A stretch of 64,000 nt of DNA from 55-13 sp037190145 (GCA_037190145.1 JBBCJU010000001.1:62001-126000); one strand, 5' to 3'; counted from the first letter of the stretch, positions 15,591 to 24,468 are shown. The notes: a model not told the origin generated them from the letters alone. A program made the numbers and translations.

Positions 15591-16919
15591 ATGACGTTTA
15601 ATTGCAAGCTATGGATCGGTGTGGCAGCGCTTGCCACGGTTTGGGGATGCTCAGGTGGAAGTGGGGGCTCTGGCTCTACTACCGCAGATGGCAAAAAGAT
15701 TGTCGAAATACAGTCGTTCAAGGGCGGCTATGACATTGACTTCTACGAGGAAGCCGCTAAAGAATGGGCCGCGAAGAAGGGTGATGTTGAAATCAAAGCT
15801 GAAGGTGACCCACGAGTTTGGGAAAAGCTCCGCCTTCGCTTTAGCGGCGGCAATCCTCCTGACCTCACTTTCCCAGGTTGGGGAATGGACCATTGGGCGT
15901 TGGCCGAAGAAGGTCAGCTTGAAGACCTAACCGAAGCATTGAAAGGAAAACCTTGGGAAGGGGAAGGCACTTGGGCCGATACATTCAACCCAACAATCCT
16001 GAAGATCGCCCAGCATGATGGAAAGCAGTACACCTTGCCCTATTACGTAATGATCTACGGATGGTGGTACGACCCAGATCTGTTTGCGAAACACGGTTGG
16101 ACACCGCCAAAAACTTACGATGAACTATTAGTCGTTGGGGAAAAGATGAAGGCCGCGGGAATTGCCCCTCTTACTTACCAAGGCAAGTACCCCTTCTACA
16201 TGATCAACGGATTCCTATTGCCGTGGACACAAAGCATTGGTGGCAAAGATGCCTTGATTGCAGCTCAAAGCATGGAGCCCGGCGCATGGAAGTCTGAAGC
16301 GATGCTGAAAGCTGCAACCATGATCGACGAGCTACGCAAAAGAGGTTTCTTTGAAAACGGTGCGCTCGGTTTGACTCACACTGAAGCTCAAACCAACTTC
16401 CTCAACGACAAAGCAGCGATGGTTCCTTGCGGCTCTTGGTTCCACTCCGAGATGAAGACCAGCATTCCTCAAGGCAAGAAAATCGAATTCATGATGCCTC
16501 CCGTGGTTGCCGGTGGAAAGGGTGAACCAACGAGTCTTATGATCGGGATTGAGCCCTGGATGGTGCCGAGCAAGGCGAAGCATAAAGCCGAAGCTATTGA
16601 CTTATTCAAGTACATGACCTCTCTTCCTAAAGCAAAGGAGTTTGTCGAGAAGAAAGGAACGATCATGGCGATCAAGGGCAGTGAAGACGTAAATCTTCCC
16701 ACCGAATTGGTCAAGCCCGCCGAAGCGTACAAGGCAAGCAAGTATCTGTGGTCCACTCAGTATCGACACTGGTACATGAAGTTCCATACCGAACTCGAAG
16801 GCCTGATGGCATCGCTGCTGGAAGGCAAAATCACTCCTCAGCAATTCTGTGACCGCGCAGAAGCAGAAGCCGAGAAAGTACGCAAAGACGACACGATCAT
16901 CAAACACAAAGCGATCTAA
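15591..16919 (+). CDS. sugar ABC transporter substrate-binding lipoprotein (family 1 / MalE-UgpB type)
   Basis: 442 aa from the ATG at 15591. An in-frame TTG at 15558 would place the start before a perfect palindrome and is less likely. A lipoprotein signal (LWIGVAALATVWGC) is followed by a Gly/Ser linker, then the solute-binding fold: VEIQSFKGGYDIDFYEEAAKEW, RFSGGNPPDL, YTLPYYVMIYGWWYDPDLFAKHGWTPPKTYDEL and GIAPLTYQGKYPFY, with a C-terminal helix rich in Glu/Lys. It is expected to deliver an oligosaccharide to a two-permease importer. No permease gene adjoins it. The GH116 gene begins 16 bases later, so sugar capture and hydrolysis appear co-expressed. Confidence 0.88.
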   Translation: MTFNCKLWIGVAALATVWGCSGGSGGSGSTTADGKKIVEIQSFKGGYDIDFYEEAAKEWAAKKGDVEIKAEGDPRVWEKLRLRFSGGNPPDLTFPGWGMDHWALAEEGQLEDLTEALKGKPWEGEGTWADTFNPTILKIAQHDGKQYTLPYYVMIYGWWYDPDLFAKHGWTPPKTYDELLVVGEKMKAAGIAPLTYQGKYPFYMINGFLLPWTQSIGGKDALIAAQSMEPGAWKSEAMLKAATMIDELRKRGFFENGALGLTHTEAQTNFLNDKAAMVPCGSWFHSEMKTSIPQGKKIEFMMPPVVAGGKGEPTSLMIGIEPWMVPSKAKHKAEAIDLFKYMTSLPKAKEFVEKKGTIMAIKGSEDVNLPTELVKPAEAYKASKYLWSTQYRHWYMKFHTELEGLMASLLEGKITPQQFCDRAEAEAEKVRKDDTIIKHKAI

Positions 16920-16935
16920 GGAACGTCCTTACTAA

Positions 16936-19900
16936 GTGGGTAAGGTTTCTCGTCGCAATCTCCTAAAGATGGCCGCCGCTTCCGCGACGGCCATCGGGCT
17001 TGATGGGTCAGGCTTTTCTCGCATAGCATTTCGCCAAGACCCACACCCTATTCCTCCCAACAAAGGATTCTCTGCGGAGTGGCTACAGTCCTTAACCACT
17101 CGCGGTAACCCAACCATCTACCGTGGCGAGGCTCTCAAACATATCGGAATGCCGATCGGAGGTATTGGCTGTGGCCAAGTCTATTTAGGCGGTGATGGTA
17201 GACTCTGGCATTGGGATATCTTCAATCAGTTTGGAGAGCCCGACATGGTTGGCATTCGAGACGGTCTCCACTACAAAGAACCCCTCAAACCGGCTTCTCC
17301 CTTTCAGATGGGATTCTACATCGCCATCAATGGGGTCGTTTTTCCACTTAATCAAGAAACCTGGCCAGATTGCACCTTCGAGGGACGCTATCCAATGGCC
17401 TCCATCAACTACGGCACCAAGAACGGAATCAAAGTCGAATTGGAAGCATGCTCTCCATTCATCCCTTTGAACGCGGAAGATTCTGGCATTCCCTGCGCTC
17501 TGATGTCGTATAGGGTGACCAACGAGTCGTCCCAGCCAATCCTTGTCGAAACCGTGGGCTGGATGGATAACCCTAGCCTTTTGTATCACCGCCAACAACG
17601 TCCCCTCGAGTTCAAGACTCATTTCCGCCAAGAAGGATCTGCCGCATTCTTCCAACATTCTGCCGGTGAGGTCGAAACCTCCGGTACGCCACGCCCGAAT
17701 ATCGTCTTCGCAGATTTCGAGAGTGAAACCTATGGTGAGTGGAAAGTAGAAGGCACCGCCTTCGGCCCCGGTCCCACCCAACTATCACAAATGCCCGCCT
17801 ATCAAGGCAACATCAAAGGAAAGGGCAACCGAGTCGTTAACAGCCACAACGTGCGAAACGGAGAGGATGTCGCAAAAGGCGACGCACATACGGGGAAACT
17901 AGTGAGCCCCGATTTTAAGATCGAGCGCAACTTCATATCCTTCCTGATTGGAGGAGGCAACCACCCCGGAAAGACTTGCATCAACCTCATCGTTGGAGAA
18001 AGGATCGTTCGCACGGCAACGGGCAAGAACTCCAACGCTATGGCTCCTCACATCTGGGATGTTCGAGACTTGCTCGGCGTGATGGCAAGAATTGAAGTGA
18101 TCGATGCCGAAGCGGGCCCTTGGGGCAACATCGGTATTGACGACATCACCTTCACAGATTCACCCGCAGTAGCTCCCTTATCTGAAGAGCGTGACTTCGG
18201 CACGATCGGTATTGGAACCATCGGCGAAGATATCTTTGGCAGCAGAAAATCCGACACTTGGACGCAGTTCCAACGGACTCTGGATTGTGAATATGCCTAC
18301 TCGGTAGGCGCACGCCACGCCCTCTCGCCTGGAGAAACCCACACATTCGAATTCATTGTTGCGTGGCACTTCCCAAACGTGAACCGCGAGTCAATGTCCA
18401 ACCTTCAAAGAAGCGAAGTTCTGAAACGCCACTACGCCACTCGCTTCAAGGATGCCAGAGAGGTCTTTGACGCCGTTCGGTCCCGGCTTGCCCACCTTTC
18501 TCTCACCACAAAGCTCTGGACCAATACTTGGTATGACTCCACCTTGCCTTACTGGTTTCTTGACCGGACAATGGCCAATACATCGACCCTAAGCACCGCA
18601 ACTTGCTACCGCTTCGATGACGGTCGGTTTTATGGCTGGGAAGGCAACTACACCTGCGCTGGTACCTGTACCCATGTTTGGCAATACGCCCAGGCAGTGG
18701 GACGGCTATTCCCTGCCCTAGAGCGTGATACACGCCAAAGAGTCGACTACGGCATTGCCTATCATGAAGATGGACGCATCGGGCATCGCGCTGAGGTTTG
18801 GCAAGATGCCGCCACAGATGGCCAATGCGGAACCATCCTTAGGGTTTTGAGAGAGCACCAGATGTCTAGAGACAGCGAATGGCTCAAAGGCATGTGGCCG
18901 AAGGTTAAGCAGTCTATTCAATTCCTGATTGGTCAAGACCCTAACAAAGACGGCATCTTAGAAGGTCCCCAGTTCAATACCCTGGATGCCACCTGGCACG
19001 GCAAAATCGCTTGGATCAGTGGCCTCTACGTAGCGGCATTACGTGCCGGGCAGGCCATGGCCCAGGAGATTGGCGATACAGATTTCGCTACCCTTTGTGA
19101 GAAGATCGCAAACCAGGGCACTCAATCGATAACAACAGAACTCTACAACGGCGAATACTTTATTCACCGTCCTGATCCCGAGCTTCCCAAGTCGATTAAC
19201 ACAAACGATGGCTGCCACATCGACCAGGTGTATGGACAATCTTGGGCTTATCAAGTCTCGTTACCCAGGGTCCTTCCAAAGACGGAAACCCACAGTGCTC
19301 TTCAATCTCTCTTCAAATACAATTTCGCAACTGACGTCGGGGCCTTTCGCGAGAAATCCAAAATCAAAGGGGGACGCTGGTATGCACTGCCTGGCGAACC
19401 CGGGCTTGTCATGTGTACCTGGCCCAAAGGAGGAGCAGAAAAAGCCCCGGGTGAAGGCAACCCAGATTGGGCTGTCGGCTACTTCAACGAGTGCATGACC
19501 GGATTCGAACATCAAGTTGCCTCTCATATGGTTTGGGAAGGAATGGTGCAGGAAGGTCTTGCCATTGAGAAAACGATTCACGACCGTTACAACGCCTCTC
19601 TGAGAAACCCTTACAACGAGATAGAATGCGGAAACCACTATGCAAGAGCTATGGCCTCATATGGGGTCTATCTCGCCGCCAGCGGCTACCGCTACCACGG
19701 GCCACGCCAACTTCTATCCTTTGACCCCAAAGTTCAACCGGAAAACTTCCGAGCAGCCTTTACCACCGCCGAGGGCTGGGGAGCCTATGAACAAAAGTTT
19801 GATGGTCAAACAATGACCGTTCGGCTAAACGTGAAGCACGGAACATTGAGCCTTAAACAATTAGGCTTCAGGTGCCCATCAACCTTCAGCAATATCACGA

Positions 19901-20034
19901 TTAAAGTCGAGAAAGGTGAATTCGGATTCACCACTCGAGTGGATGAAGAACAGATGAAGTGGATCGATTTTGATCGGTCCTACCAGTTCAAATCTGGCGA
20001 CGAGCTTCTCTTACAAATCACCTCGGTCAGCTGA
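16936..20034 (+). CDS. exported GH116-family glycoside hydrolase with internal levanase-type beta-sandwich insert
   Basis: 1032 aa. A Tat signal (SRRNLLKMAAASATAIG) directs export of a folded protein. A GH116 N-terminal beta domain (IGMPIGGIGCGQVYLGGDGRLWHWDIFNQFGEPD) is split at residues about 252-405 by a segment with FADFES..YGEWKVEG.AFG, IGGGNHPGKTCINLIV and WDVRDL, which is the beta-sandwich module familiar from bacterial levanases/GH32 proteins. The (alpha/alpha)6 catalytic domain follows. Glu569 in YGWEGNY lies where the nucleophile is expected, and GCHIDQVYGQSWA holds the candidate acid. GH116 enzymes act on beta-glucosides, xylosides and glucosylceramide. GTG start. Confidence 0.85.
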   Translation: MGKVSRRNLLKMAAASATAIGLDGSGFSRIAFRQDPHPIPPNKGFSAEWLQSLTTRGNPTIYRGEALKHIGMPIGGIGCGQVYLGGDGRLWHWDIFNQFGEPDMVGIRDGLHYKEPLKPASPFQMGFYIAINGVVFPLNQETWPDCTFEGRYPMASINYGTKNGIKVELEACSPFIPLNAEDSGIPCALMSYRVTNESSQPILVETVGWMDNPSLLYHRQQRPLEFKTHFRQEGSAAFFQHSAGEVETSGTPRPNIVFADFESETYGEWKVEGTAFGPGPTQLSQMPAYQGNIKGKGNRVVNSHNVRNGEDVAKGDAHTGKLVSPDFKIERNFISFLIGGGNHPGKTCINLIVGERIVRTATGKNSNAMAPHIWDVRDLLGVMARIEVIDAEAGPWGNIGIDDITFTDSPAVAPLSEERDFGTIGIGTIGEDIFGSRKSDTWTQFQRTLDCEYAYSVGARHALSPGETHTFEFIVAWHFPNVNRESMSNLQRSEVLKRHYATRFKDAREVFDAVRSRLAHLSLTTKLWTNTWYDSTLPYWFLDRTMANTSTLSTATCYRFDDGRFYGWEGNYTCAGTCTHVWQYAQAVGRLFPALERDTRQRVDYGIAYHEDGRIGHRAEVWQDAATDGQCGTILRVLREHQMSRDSEWLKGMWPKVKQSIQFLIGQDPNKDGILEGPQFNTLDATWHGKIAWISGLYVAALRAGQAMAQEIGDTDFATLCEKIANQGTQSITTELYNGEYFIHRPDPELPKSINTNDGCHIDQVYGQSWAYQVSLPRVLPKTETHSALQSLFKYNFATDVGAFREKSKIKGGRWYALPGEPGLVMCTWPKGGAEKAPGEGNPDWAVGYFNECMTGFEHQVASHMVWEGMVQEGLAIEKTIHDRYNASLRNPYNEIECGNHYARAMASYGVYLAASGYRYHGPRQLLSFDPKVQPENFRAAFTTAEGWGAYEQKFDGQTMTVRLNVKHGTLSLKQLGFRCPSTFSNITIKVEKGEFGFTTRVDEEQMKWIDFDRSYQFKSGDELLLQITSVS

Positions 20035-20037
20035 TCG

Positions 20038-20592
20038 ATGAGGACACAATCATCGCGCTTAATCGAATGTGTAAAGATTATTTTCCTTTGCATAATCGCA
20101 TGCGTTGTTTACGGCATCCTCCACGATCAAATTACAGTCCGTTTGTGCCCCGCCTACTTCACGGAATGGCATTTCCACGCCGAAGTTTTTCAACACCCTA
20201 ACCTCAACGTCGTTGGCTTGTTTTGGGGCATTGTCGCTACTTGGTGGGTTGGGCTCATACTGGGCGTGCCCATCGCGATCGTTTCAACATACGGTGCTGT
20301 CGAATGGTGGACGTGGCGACGATCAGTGAAACCACTTGTTCTCCTGATCATTTCACTGTGGATTACGGCGGCCATCGGATACTGGACAAGCATCTTGTTA
20401 TCGTTTCGTGCTGATAGCGAGGCTCTGGGCTACTTTCCAGAAACAGATCAAGATTTACTGCGTTTTTCGTCTGTACTGGTTGCACACAACTTCTCGTATG
20501 TTGCCGGAGCCATTGGCGGCTTACTCATCGCTTGGTGGATTCATTGCCAACGAAGGAAGTTAGTGGTCATCCAATCTAGACAGGGTGTTTAA
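20038..20592 (+). CDS. four-helix integral membrane protein, unknown
   Basis: 184 aa with four predicted membrane segments (near residues 11-28, 60-85, 97-120 and 148-168). The N-terminal block YGILHDQITVRLCPAYFTEWH and the GLFWGIVATWWVGLILGVP segment recur in conserved hypothetical membrane proteins of several phyla, as I recall the family. No function is known to me. It starts 3 bases after the GH116 stop, so it is probably cotranscribed. Confidence 0.6.
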   Translation: MRTQSSRLIECVKIIFLCIIACVVYGILHDQITVRLCPAYFTEWHFHAEVFQHPNLNVVGLFWGIVATWWVGLILGVPIAIVSTYGAVEWWTWRRSVKPLVLLIISLWITAAIGYWTSILLSFRADSEALGYFPETDQDLLRFSSVLVAHNFSYVAGAIGGLLIAWWIHCQRRKLVVIQSRQGV

Positions 20593-20646
20593 CATTCACA
20601 GGATGGAAATTCGTATGAATTTAGTTTTCAGGTCTAAACTCCATTT

Positions 20647-21858
20647 ATGCTGCCTTTGCTCCTCACTAGCTTGATTGGCCAAACCAATCTTCAGATTCCT
20701 GGCACAACCGTTTACCTAACTCCACAAGCGGAAGCCTTTAGAGTGAGCGAGCAAACAGGAGTTCAAGGCTGGAACGATCCCAAAACAAAGGTCGTTTGGT
20801 ACGGGAAACTGCTCACGCCAGGAAAGATTCGAGTTTCTGTGAAGATTGACCCCACCAAACCAATGGCCAAAAGCTATAGCCTAAAGTTAAATGGGGTCAC
20901 TCGGCAAGGCGAATCCGACAAGATCGGTTTGTTTAGCTTTGGAGAGTTCGACATTCGCAGACCAGGCTACCAGTCCTTTGAGCTGCAGGCCCACGGAAAC
21001 AAAGGAGAACAACTCGGCATACCCCTTAGTTTGCACCTCTCTGGTCCTGCCGCACAGGGCGCACAATTCAACCTAAAGCCCCGCCGCAACGCCGCCTCTG
21101 TCCACCTTGGCTATCCAACGCCAAACGAGGCCAAGATAACCGCTTTCTACTGTGAAGTCGATCCAAAAACCGATCCCCTTCACACGTTCTATATGGCCTG
21201 TGGATTCCGTAGAGGCTACTTTGGCATGCAAGTGAACAGCCCAACCGAACGTAGGATCATTTTCTCCATTTGGGATTCTGGTAATGAAGAGATTGACCGA
21301 AACAAGGTCGAAGAGGCAGATCGGGTCAAACTGCTTGCTAAAGGAGAGAACGTCTACGCAGGTGACTTTGGCAACGAAGGCACGGGTGGGCACAGCCATT
21401 TGAAATACCCTTGGAAAATGGGGCAGAAATTCAGGTTCTTGGTAACCGCCAAGCCTGAAGGCTCCGCTACAATTTACACCTCATATTTTTGGTTCCCTGA
21501 GCGCAAAGACTGGGGACTCATTTCATCCTTCCGAGCGCCGAAGGACGGGGGCTACCTAAAAGGGCTTCACTCATTCAACGAGAATTTCTGGGGCACGAAC
21601 GGCAATCTAAAGCGCCGGGCCGAATACCGCAACCAATGGATCAAAACGGAAGATGGCAAGTGGACCGAACTTACAAAAGCTCGCTTTACTTGCGATCCAA
21701 CAGGACGTGCTGATAGGTTTGATTACGCAGCCGCGCCGGTGCGAGGTGGCTTCTTCTTACAGAACGGCGGCTTTGAAGATAATGGAATCAAATTTGGAGA
21801 CGAATTTGCCCGTTCCGCAGACAAGCGCCCTCCGACAGATTTACCCAAAGGGATCTAG
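20647..21858 (+). CDS. exported DUF3472/DUF5077-type protein
   Basis: 403 aa. A short signal-like N-terminus (MLPLLLTSLIGQT) is followed by a beta-rich module (residues about 15-130, DUF5077-like, with FSFGEFDIRRPGYQSFELQ) and then the DUF3472 region (about 150-390) with SVHLGYPTP, TFYMACGFRRGYFGMQVNS, FSIWDSG, GHSHLKYPWK.GQ and FWFPERKDWGLISSFRAPKDGGYLKGLHSF. The fold resembles carbohydrate-active lectin-like sandwiches and the family sits among glycan-degradation genes, but no activity is established. It ends the GH116 gene run and is followed by the c-di-AMP riboswitch of the next unit. Confidence 0.75.
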   Translation: MLPLLLTSLIGQTNLQIPGTTVYLTPQAEAFRVSEQTGVQGWNDPKTKVVWYGKLLTPGKIRVSVKIDPTKPMAKSYSLKLNGVTRQGESDKIGLFSFGEFDIRRPGYQSFELQAHGNKGEQLGIPLSLHLSGPAAQGAQFNLKPRRNAASVHLGYPTPNEAKITAFYCEVDPKTDPLHTFYMACGFRRGYFGMQVNSPTERRIIFSIWDSGNEEIDRNKVEEADRVKLLAKGENVYAGDFGNEGTGGHSHLKYPWKMGQKFRFLVTAKPEGSATIYTSYFWFPERKDWGLISSFRAPKDGGYLKGLHSFNENFWGTNGNLKRRAEYRNQWIKTEDGKWTELTKARFTCDPTGRADRFDYAAAPVRGGFFLQNGGFEDNGIKFGDEFARSADKRPPTDLPKGI

Positions 21859-21876
21859 TAAGGTCCCAGCCCTAAA

Positions 21877-21905
21877 TTACGAAACTGTACTAAAACGGGT
21901 ATATT
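21877..21905 (+). promoter_or_regulatory. candidate promoter of the riboswitch transcript
   Basis: TTACGA (21877-21882) and TATATT (21900-21905) are separated by 17 bases. The expected start point, about 21911, coincides with the 5' edge of the riboswitch aptamer. Confidence 0.45.
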
Positions 21906-21908
21906 TTT

Positions 21909-22025
21909 AACTGCCGAGTCTGGTTCGACGAACCAGAACGGGGGAACCATCCGAATGGGGTGAATGATGCGTAAGCATCTAGGGCGACTCTGGCCCGAAC
22001 CCGTCAGCTAACCTCGTAGGCGATT
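21909..22025 (+). ncRNA. cyclic di-AMP riboswitch (ydaO/yuaA class)
   Basis: The conserved ydaO segments appear in order: GCCGAGTC, a hairpin (ctggttcgacgaaccag), CGGGGGAACCA, GGGGTGAAT, a variable hairpin (gatgcgtaagcatc), TAGGGC, then CCCGAACCCGTCAGCTAACCTCGTAGGC split here into CCCGAACCCGTCAG and CTAACCTCGTAGGC. P1 can form from aactgcc (21909) and ggcgatt (to 22025). This class senses c-di-AMP and usually turns genes off when c-di-AMP is high. AACCTC (22010-22015) can pair either with GAGGTT at 22030-22035 or with the GAGGTT inside the Shine-Dalgarno at 22084-22089, a plausible translational expression platform. It controls the two small genes that follow. Confidence 0.93.
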
Positions 22026-22093
22026 GTAAGAGGTTGTTCGGCAGTGTGTCGGCATTGTTGAACCCTTCAAGGATAACACCCTGGAGGTTGAGT

Positions 22094-22438
22094 TTGCTTT
22101 TAGAACAGAAAGTGCGGAAAGAAGCCGCCACTGTTGATTTAGGCTATGTGGACGGAGTTGGAAAAGCTCGCCGGTTTTTGAAACTTGCTCGGCAAGTTTC
22201 GGATCGAGCTCGCCATATCGGTTTTCTTTGTTACCGATTTGCGCACAACGGCGATTGGGAACGCGCGAACCGTTTTCGGCAAGCGTATGATCGTATGTGC
22301 GATCTCCACTCTGAGCTTCGCGAGAAAGCCCGTCATGCCATTCGGCAACCAGATGATGCACCTCTGGAACCCGTTATCAGCCCAACCCCCTACCACCAGC
22401 TAAGGAGGCTGTCCAATGAACCCAGTAGCACACTTTGA
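22094..22438 (+). CDS. small helical protein under c-di-AMP riboswitch control, unknown
   Basis: 114 aa, not recognised. The start is taken as the TTG at 22094, because GGAGG (22083-22087) lies 6 bases before it. An upstream TTG at 22034 has no such site and would fall within the riboswitch expression region. The product is charged and largely helical (KARRFLKLARQVSDRARHI, DWERANRFRQAYDRMCDLHSEL), with no signal peptide or membrane helix. It ends in a Pro/Ser-rich tail and overlaps the next gene by 23 bases. The riboswitch suggests a role in potassium, osmotic or cell-wall balance, which is only guilt by association. Confidence 0.65.
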   Translation: MLLEQKVRKEAATVDLGYVDGVGKARRFLKLARQVSDRARHIGFLCYRFAHNGDWERANRFRQAYDRMCDLHSELREKARHAIRQPDDAPLEPVISPTPYHQLRRLSNEPSSTL

Positions 22439-22673
22439 ACAAACCGCCAGAAAGATATGGGCGTCCAGGCTCGGACCAGAGCAGAAGGCGCTTCAGCTTT
22501 CCGAGTTGAGCGATCAGATTGCAGGCTATCTTTCTAAGTTCGAGGAATTGCCGCCCGAAAAACGGTCGCAAGATGAATGGGCAAAGGCTGCCGTTGAGCG
22601 GGCAAGAAAGTATTTGGAGAATCTTGCCACAGACGTGCGCTACCTTTCCGTTCAGTGTAAGGTTCCCACTTAA
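22416..22673 (+). CDS. second small helical protein of the c-di-AMP-controlled pair, unknown
   Basis: 85 aa, not recognised. ATG start with a strong AAGGAGG 7 bases upstream (22402-22408), inside the end of the preceding gene, so the two are translationally linked. The protein is soluble, alpha-helical and charged (KALQLSELSDQIAGYLSKFEE, EWAKAAVERARKYLENLA), ending CKVPT. No domain is recognisable. The strong ribosome site suggests it is made at a higher level than its partner, which starts at TTG. Confidence 0.65.
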   Translation: MNPVAHFEQTARKIWASRLGPEQKALQLSELSDQIAGYLSKFEELPPEKRSQDEWAKAAVERARKYLENLATDVRYLSVQCKVPT

Positions 22674-22679
22674 AACAGT

Positions 22680-22725
22680 TTGGCTAGGCCGAATTCGCAA
22701 TGGCGCGAATTCCTGGCCTAGCCAA
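22680..22725 (+). terminator. strong hairpin ending the riboswitch unit
   Basis: An 11-bp outer stem (ttggctaggcc, 22680-22690, with 22715-22725) is stacked on an 8-bp inner stem (gaattcgc with gcgaattc), with a 2-base bulge and a 6-nt loop. It is followed by a pyrimidine-rich tract (gtcttcttatctcttcc). It begins 7 bases after the stop codon. Confidence 0.65.
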
Positions 22726-22805
22726 GTCTTCTTATCTCTTCCTACACGAAAGATCACTTCTCTCCACCACAGAAATCTTTCAAGCATCCTACGCAGCTAC
22801 TTTGC

Positions 22806-24428
22806 GTGTTTAGCACTCTTTTAGTCAAAAACTGGCACACTTGTTTTATGCTTGTCGCCATCGCCACGCTTTGCTCCAGTGTTGTAGCGCAGAATATGCC
22901 CATGCCTGCTGTTGTTCCGCAGCCCTTGTCCATGGTTGCTTCCGCTGATACGTTCACTCTGAACGATAAAACCACTATCGTATCAACCGGACCGACCGGG
23001 CGAATGCTTCAATCCCTCCTTAGCCCCGCAACAGGATTTGCCCTGGAAGTAAAAGGACGAGGTGACAAGAATGCGATTCACCTCAAGAAGATCCGCTCCA
23101 AAGACCTGGGCGATGAAGGCTATCGATTAACTGTGAAAGGGGACAGAGTGGAAGTAGAAGCCACTACCGACGCAGGTCTGTTTTACGGAGCCCAAACACT
23201 ACGTCAACTGCTGCCGGCGCCCATTTACAGAAAAGCCAAAGTGGAAGGTGTTGACTGGAAGGTAGCTGGAGTCAAGATTGAAGACAAGCCACGATTCAAA
23301 TGGCGTGGAAGCATGCTTGATACCGCTCGATACTTCATGCCGAAAGAGTTTGTGATGAAGTACATCGACCTCCTCGCAATGCACAAACTCAACTCTTTCC
23401 ACTGGCACTTAACCGATGATCAGGGCTGGCGCATTGAGATTAAGAAATATCCAAAGCTCACCGAGGTCGGGGCATGGCGCAATAACACCATGACCAAGTA
23501 CAGCCCTGCGGAATACACCGGCAAACCTCACGGGGGCTTCTACACTCAAGATGACATCCGCGAAGTCGTTGCTTACGCCAAAGAACGGCACGTGACCATC
23601 GTTCCTGAGATCGAAATGCCGGGGCACGCTCAGGCTGCCATTGCCGCTTACCCCTGGCTTGGCAATGATCCTTCCAAACAGCTTGAGGTCGCAACAACTT
23701 GGGGTGTGATAGAAAACGTTTTCAACGTAGAAGACACCACGATTCAGTTTCTTCAAGATGTAATCACAGAAGTGATGGACCTCTTTCCTGGCCAGTTCAT
23801 TCACATTGGAGGAGATGAATGCCCCAAGACCCAGTGGAAGGCTTCAGAAAAGGCCCAAGCAAAGATCAAATCGCTTGGACTCAAGGACGAACATGAGCTT
23901 CAAAGCTGGTTCATCCGCCAGATGGACAAGTTTATTGATTCCAAAGGCCGACGCTTGATTGGCTGGAGCGAAATCTTGGAAGGCGGGCTGGCCGAAAAAG
24001 CTGCGCTTATGGTTTGGCTGGGGAACGACGGCGCGATGACGGCAGTATCAAGCGGCCATGACATCGTCATGGCTCAAACCTCTCACATGTATTTCGACTA
24101 CTACCAATCCCAGGACAAGGCCAAAGAGCCTTGGTCAATCGGCGGTTTCATCCCCCTAGAAAAGGTCTACAGCTACGAGCCAATCTTGCCGGAAATGACT
24201 GAAGCGCAAGCCAAACACGTAATGGGAGTCCAGTTCCAGATATGGACTGAATATATTTCGAACGGAAAGCACGTGGAATACATGGCTTTCCCTAGAGGTT
24301 GCGCTCTTTCCGAAGTCGCATGGAGTTCTAAAGAGAATCGCAGTTTTGATCGATTCCGAAAAGGGCTTCCGTCTCACCTAGAGCGCCTAACCGCGTTTGA
24401 CGTGAACTATCGAAAACTCGACAAGTAA
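22806..24428 (+). CDS. exported GH20 beta-N-acetylhexosaminidase
   Basis: 540 aa, normal for a two-domain GH20. A Sec signal peptide (TCFMLVAIATLCSSVVAQ) ends near residue 29. The start shown is a GTG, and an ATG at 22848 inside the signal is an alternative. An N-terminal alpha/beta GH20b domain (about 35-160) precedes the TIM barrel: WRGSMLDTARYFMP, NSFHWHLTDDQGWRIEIKKYP, TIVPEIEMPGHAQAA and the catalytic pair Asp337-Glu338 in HIGGDECPK, where Glu is the acid and Asp assists the substrate N-acetyl group. It removes terminal GlcNAc/GalNAc from glycans. It is probably periplasmic. Confidence 0.96.
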   Translation: MFSTLLVKNWHTCFMLVAIATLCSSVVAQNMPMPAVVPQPLSMVASADTFTLNDKTTIVSTGPTGRMLQSLLSPATGFALEVKGRGDKNAIHLKKIRSKDLGDEGYRLTVKGDRVEVEATTDAGLFYGAQTLRQLLPAPIYRKAKVEGVDWKVAGVKIEDKPRFKWRGSMLDTARYFMPKEFVMKYIDLLAMHKLNSFHWHLTDDQGWRIEIKKYPKLTEVGAWRNNTMTKYSPAEYTGKPHGGFYTQDDIREVVAYAKERHVTIVPEIEMPGHAQAAIAAYPWLGNDPSKQLEVATTWGVIENVFNVEDTTIQFLQDVITEVMDLFPGQFIHIGGDECPKTQWKASEKAQAKIKSLGLKDEHELQSWFIRQMDKFIDSKGRRLIGWSEILEGGLAEKAALMVWLGNDGAMTAVSSGHDIVMAQTSHMYFDYYQSQDKAKEPWSIGGFIPLEKVYSYEPILPEMTEAQAKHVMGVQFQIWTEYISNGKHVEYMAFPRGCALSEVAWSSKENRSFDRFRKGLPSHLERLTAFDVNYRKLDK

Positions 24429-24437
24429 ACGTTACTG

Positions 24438-24468
24438 GCCCCAAGTTCTCCTGACGAAAACTTGGGGC
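24438..24468 (+). terminator. terminator after GH20 gene
   Basis: gccccaagtt (24438-24447) pairs perfectly with aacttggggc (24459-24468) around an 11-nt loop, 10 bases after the stop codon. No long T-run follows. Confidence 0.5.

Noticed and set aside
17185..17781. 198-codon minus-strand frame inside the GH116 gene
   Set aside because: It lies wholly within a well-supported GH116 reading frame and shows no recognisable domain or start site.
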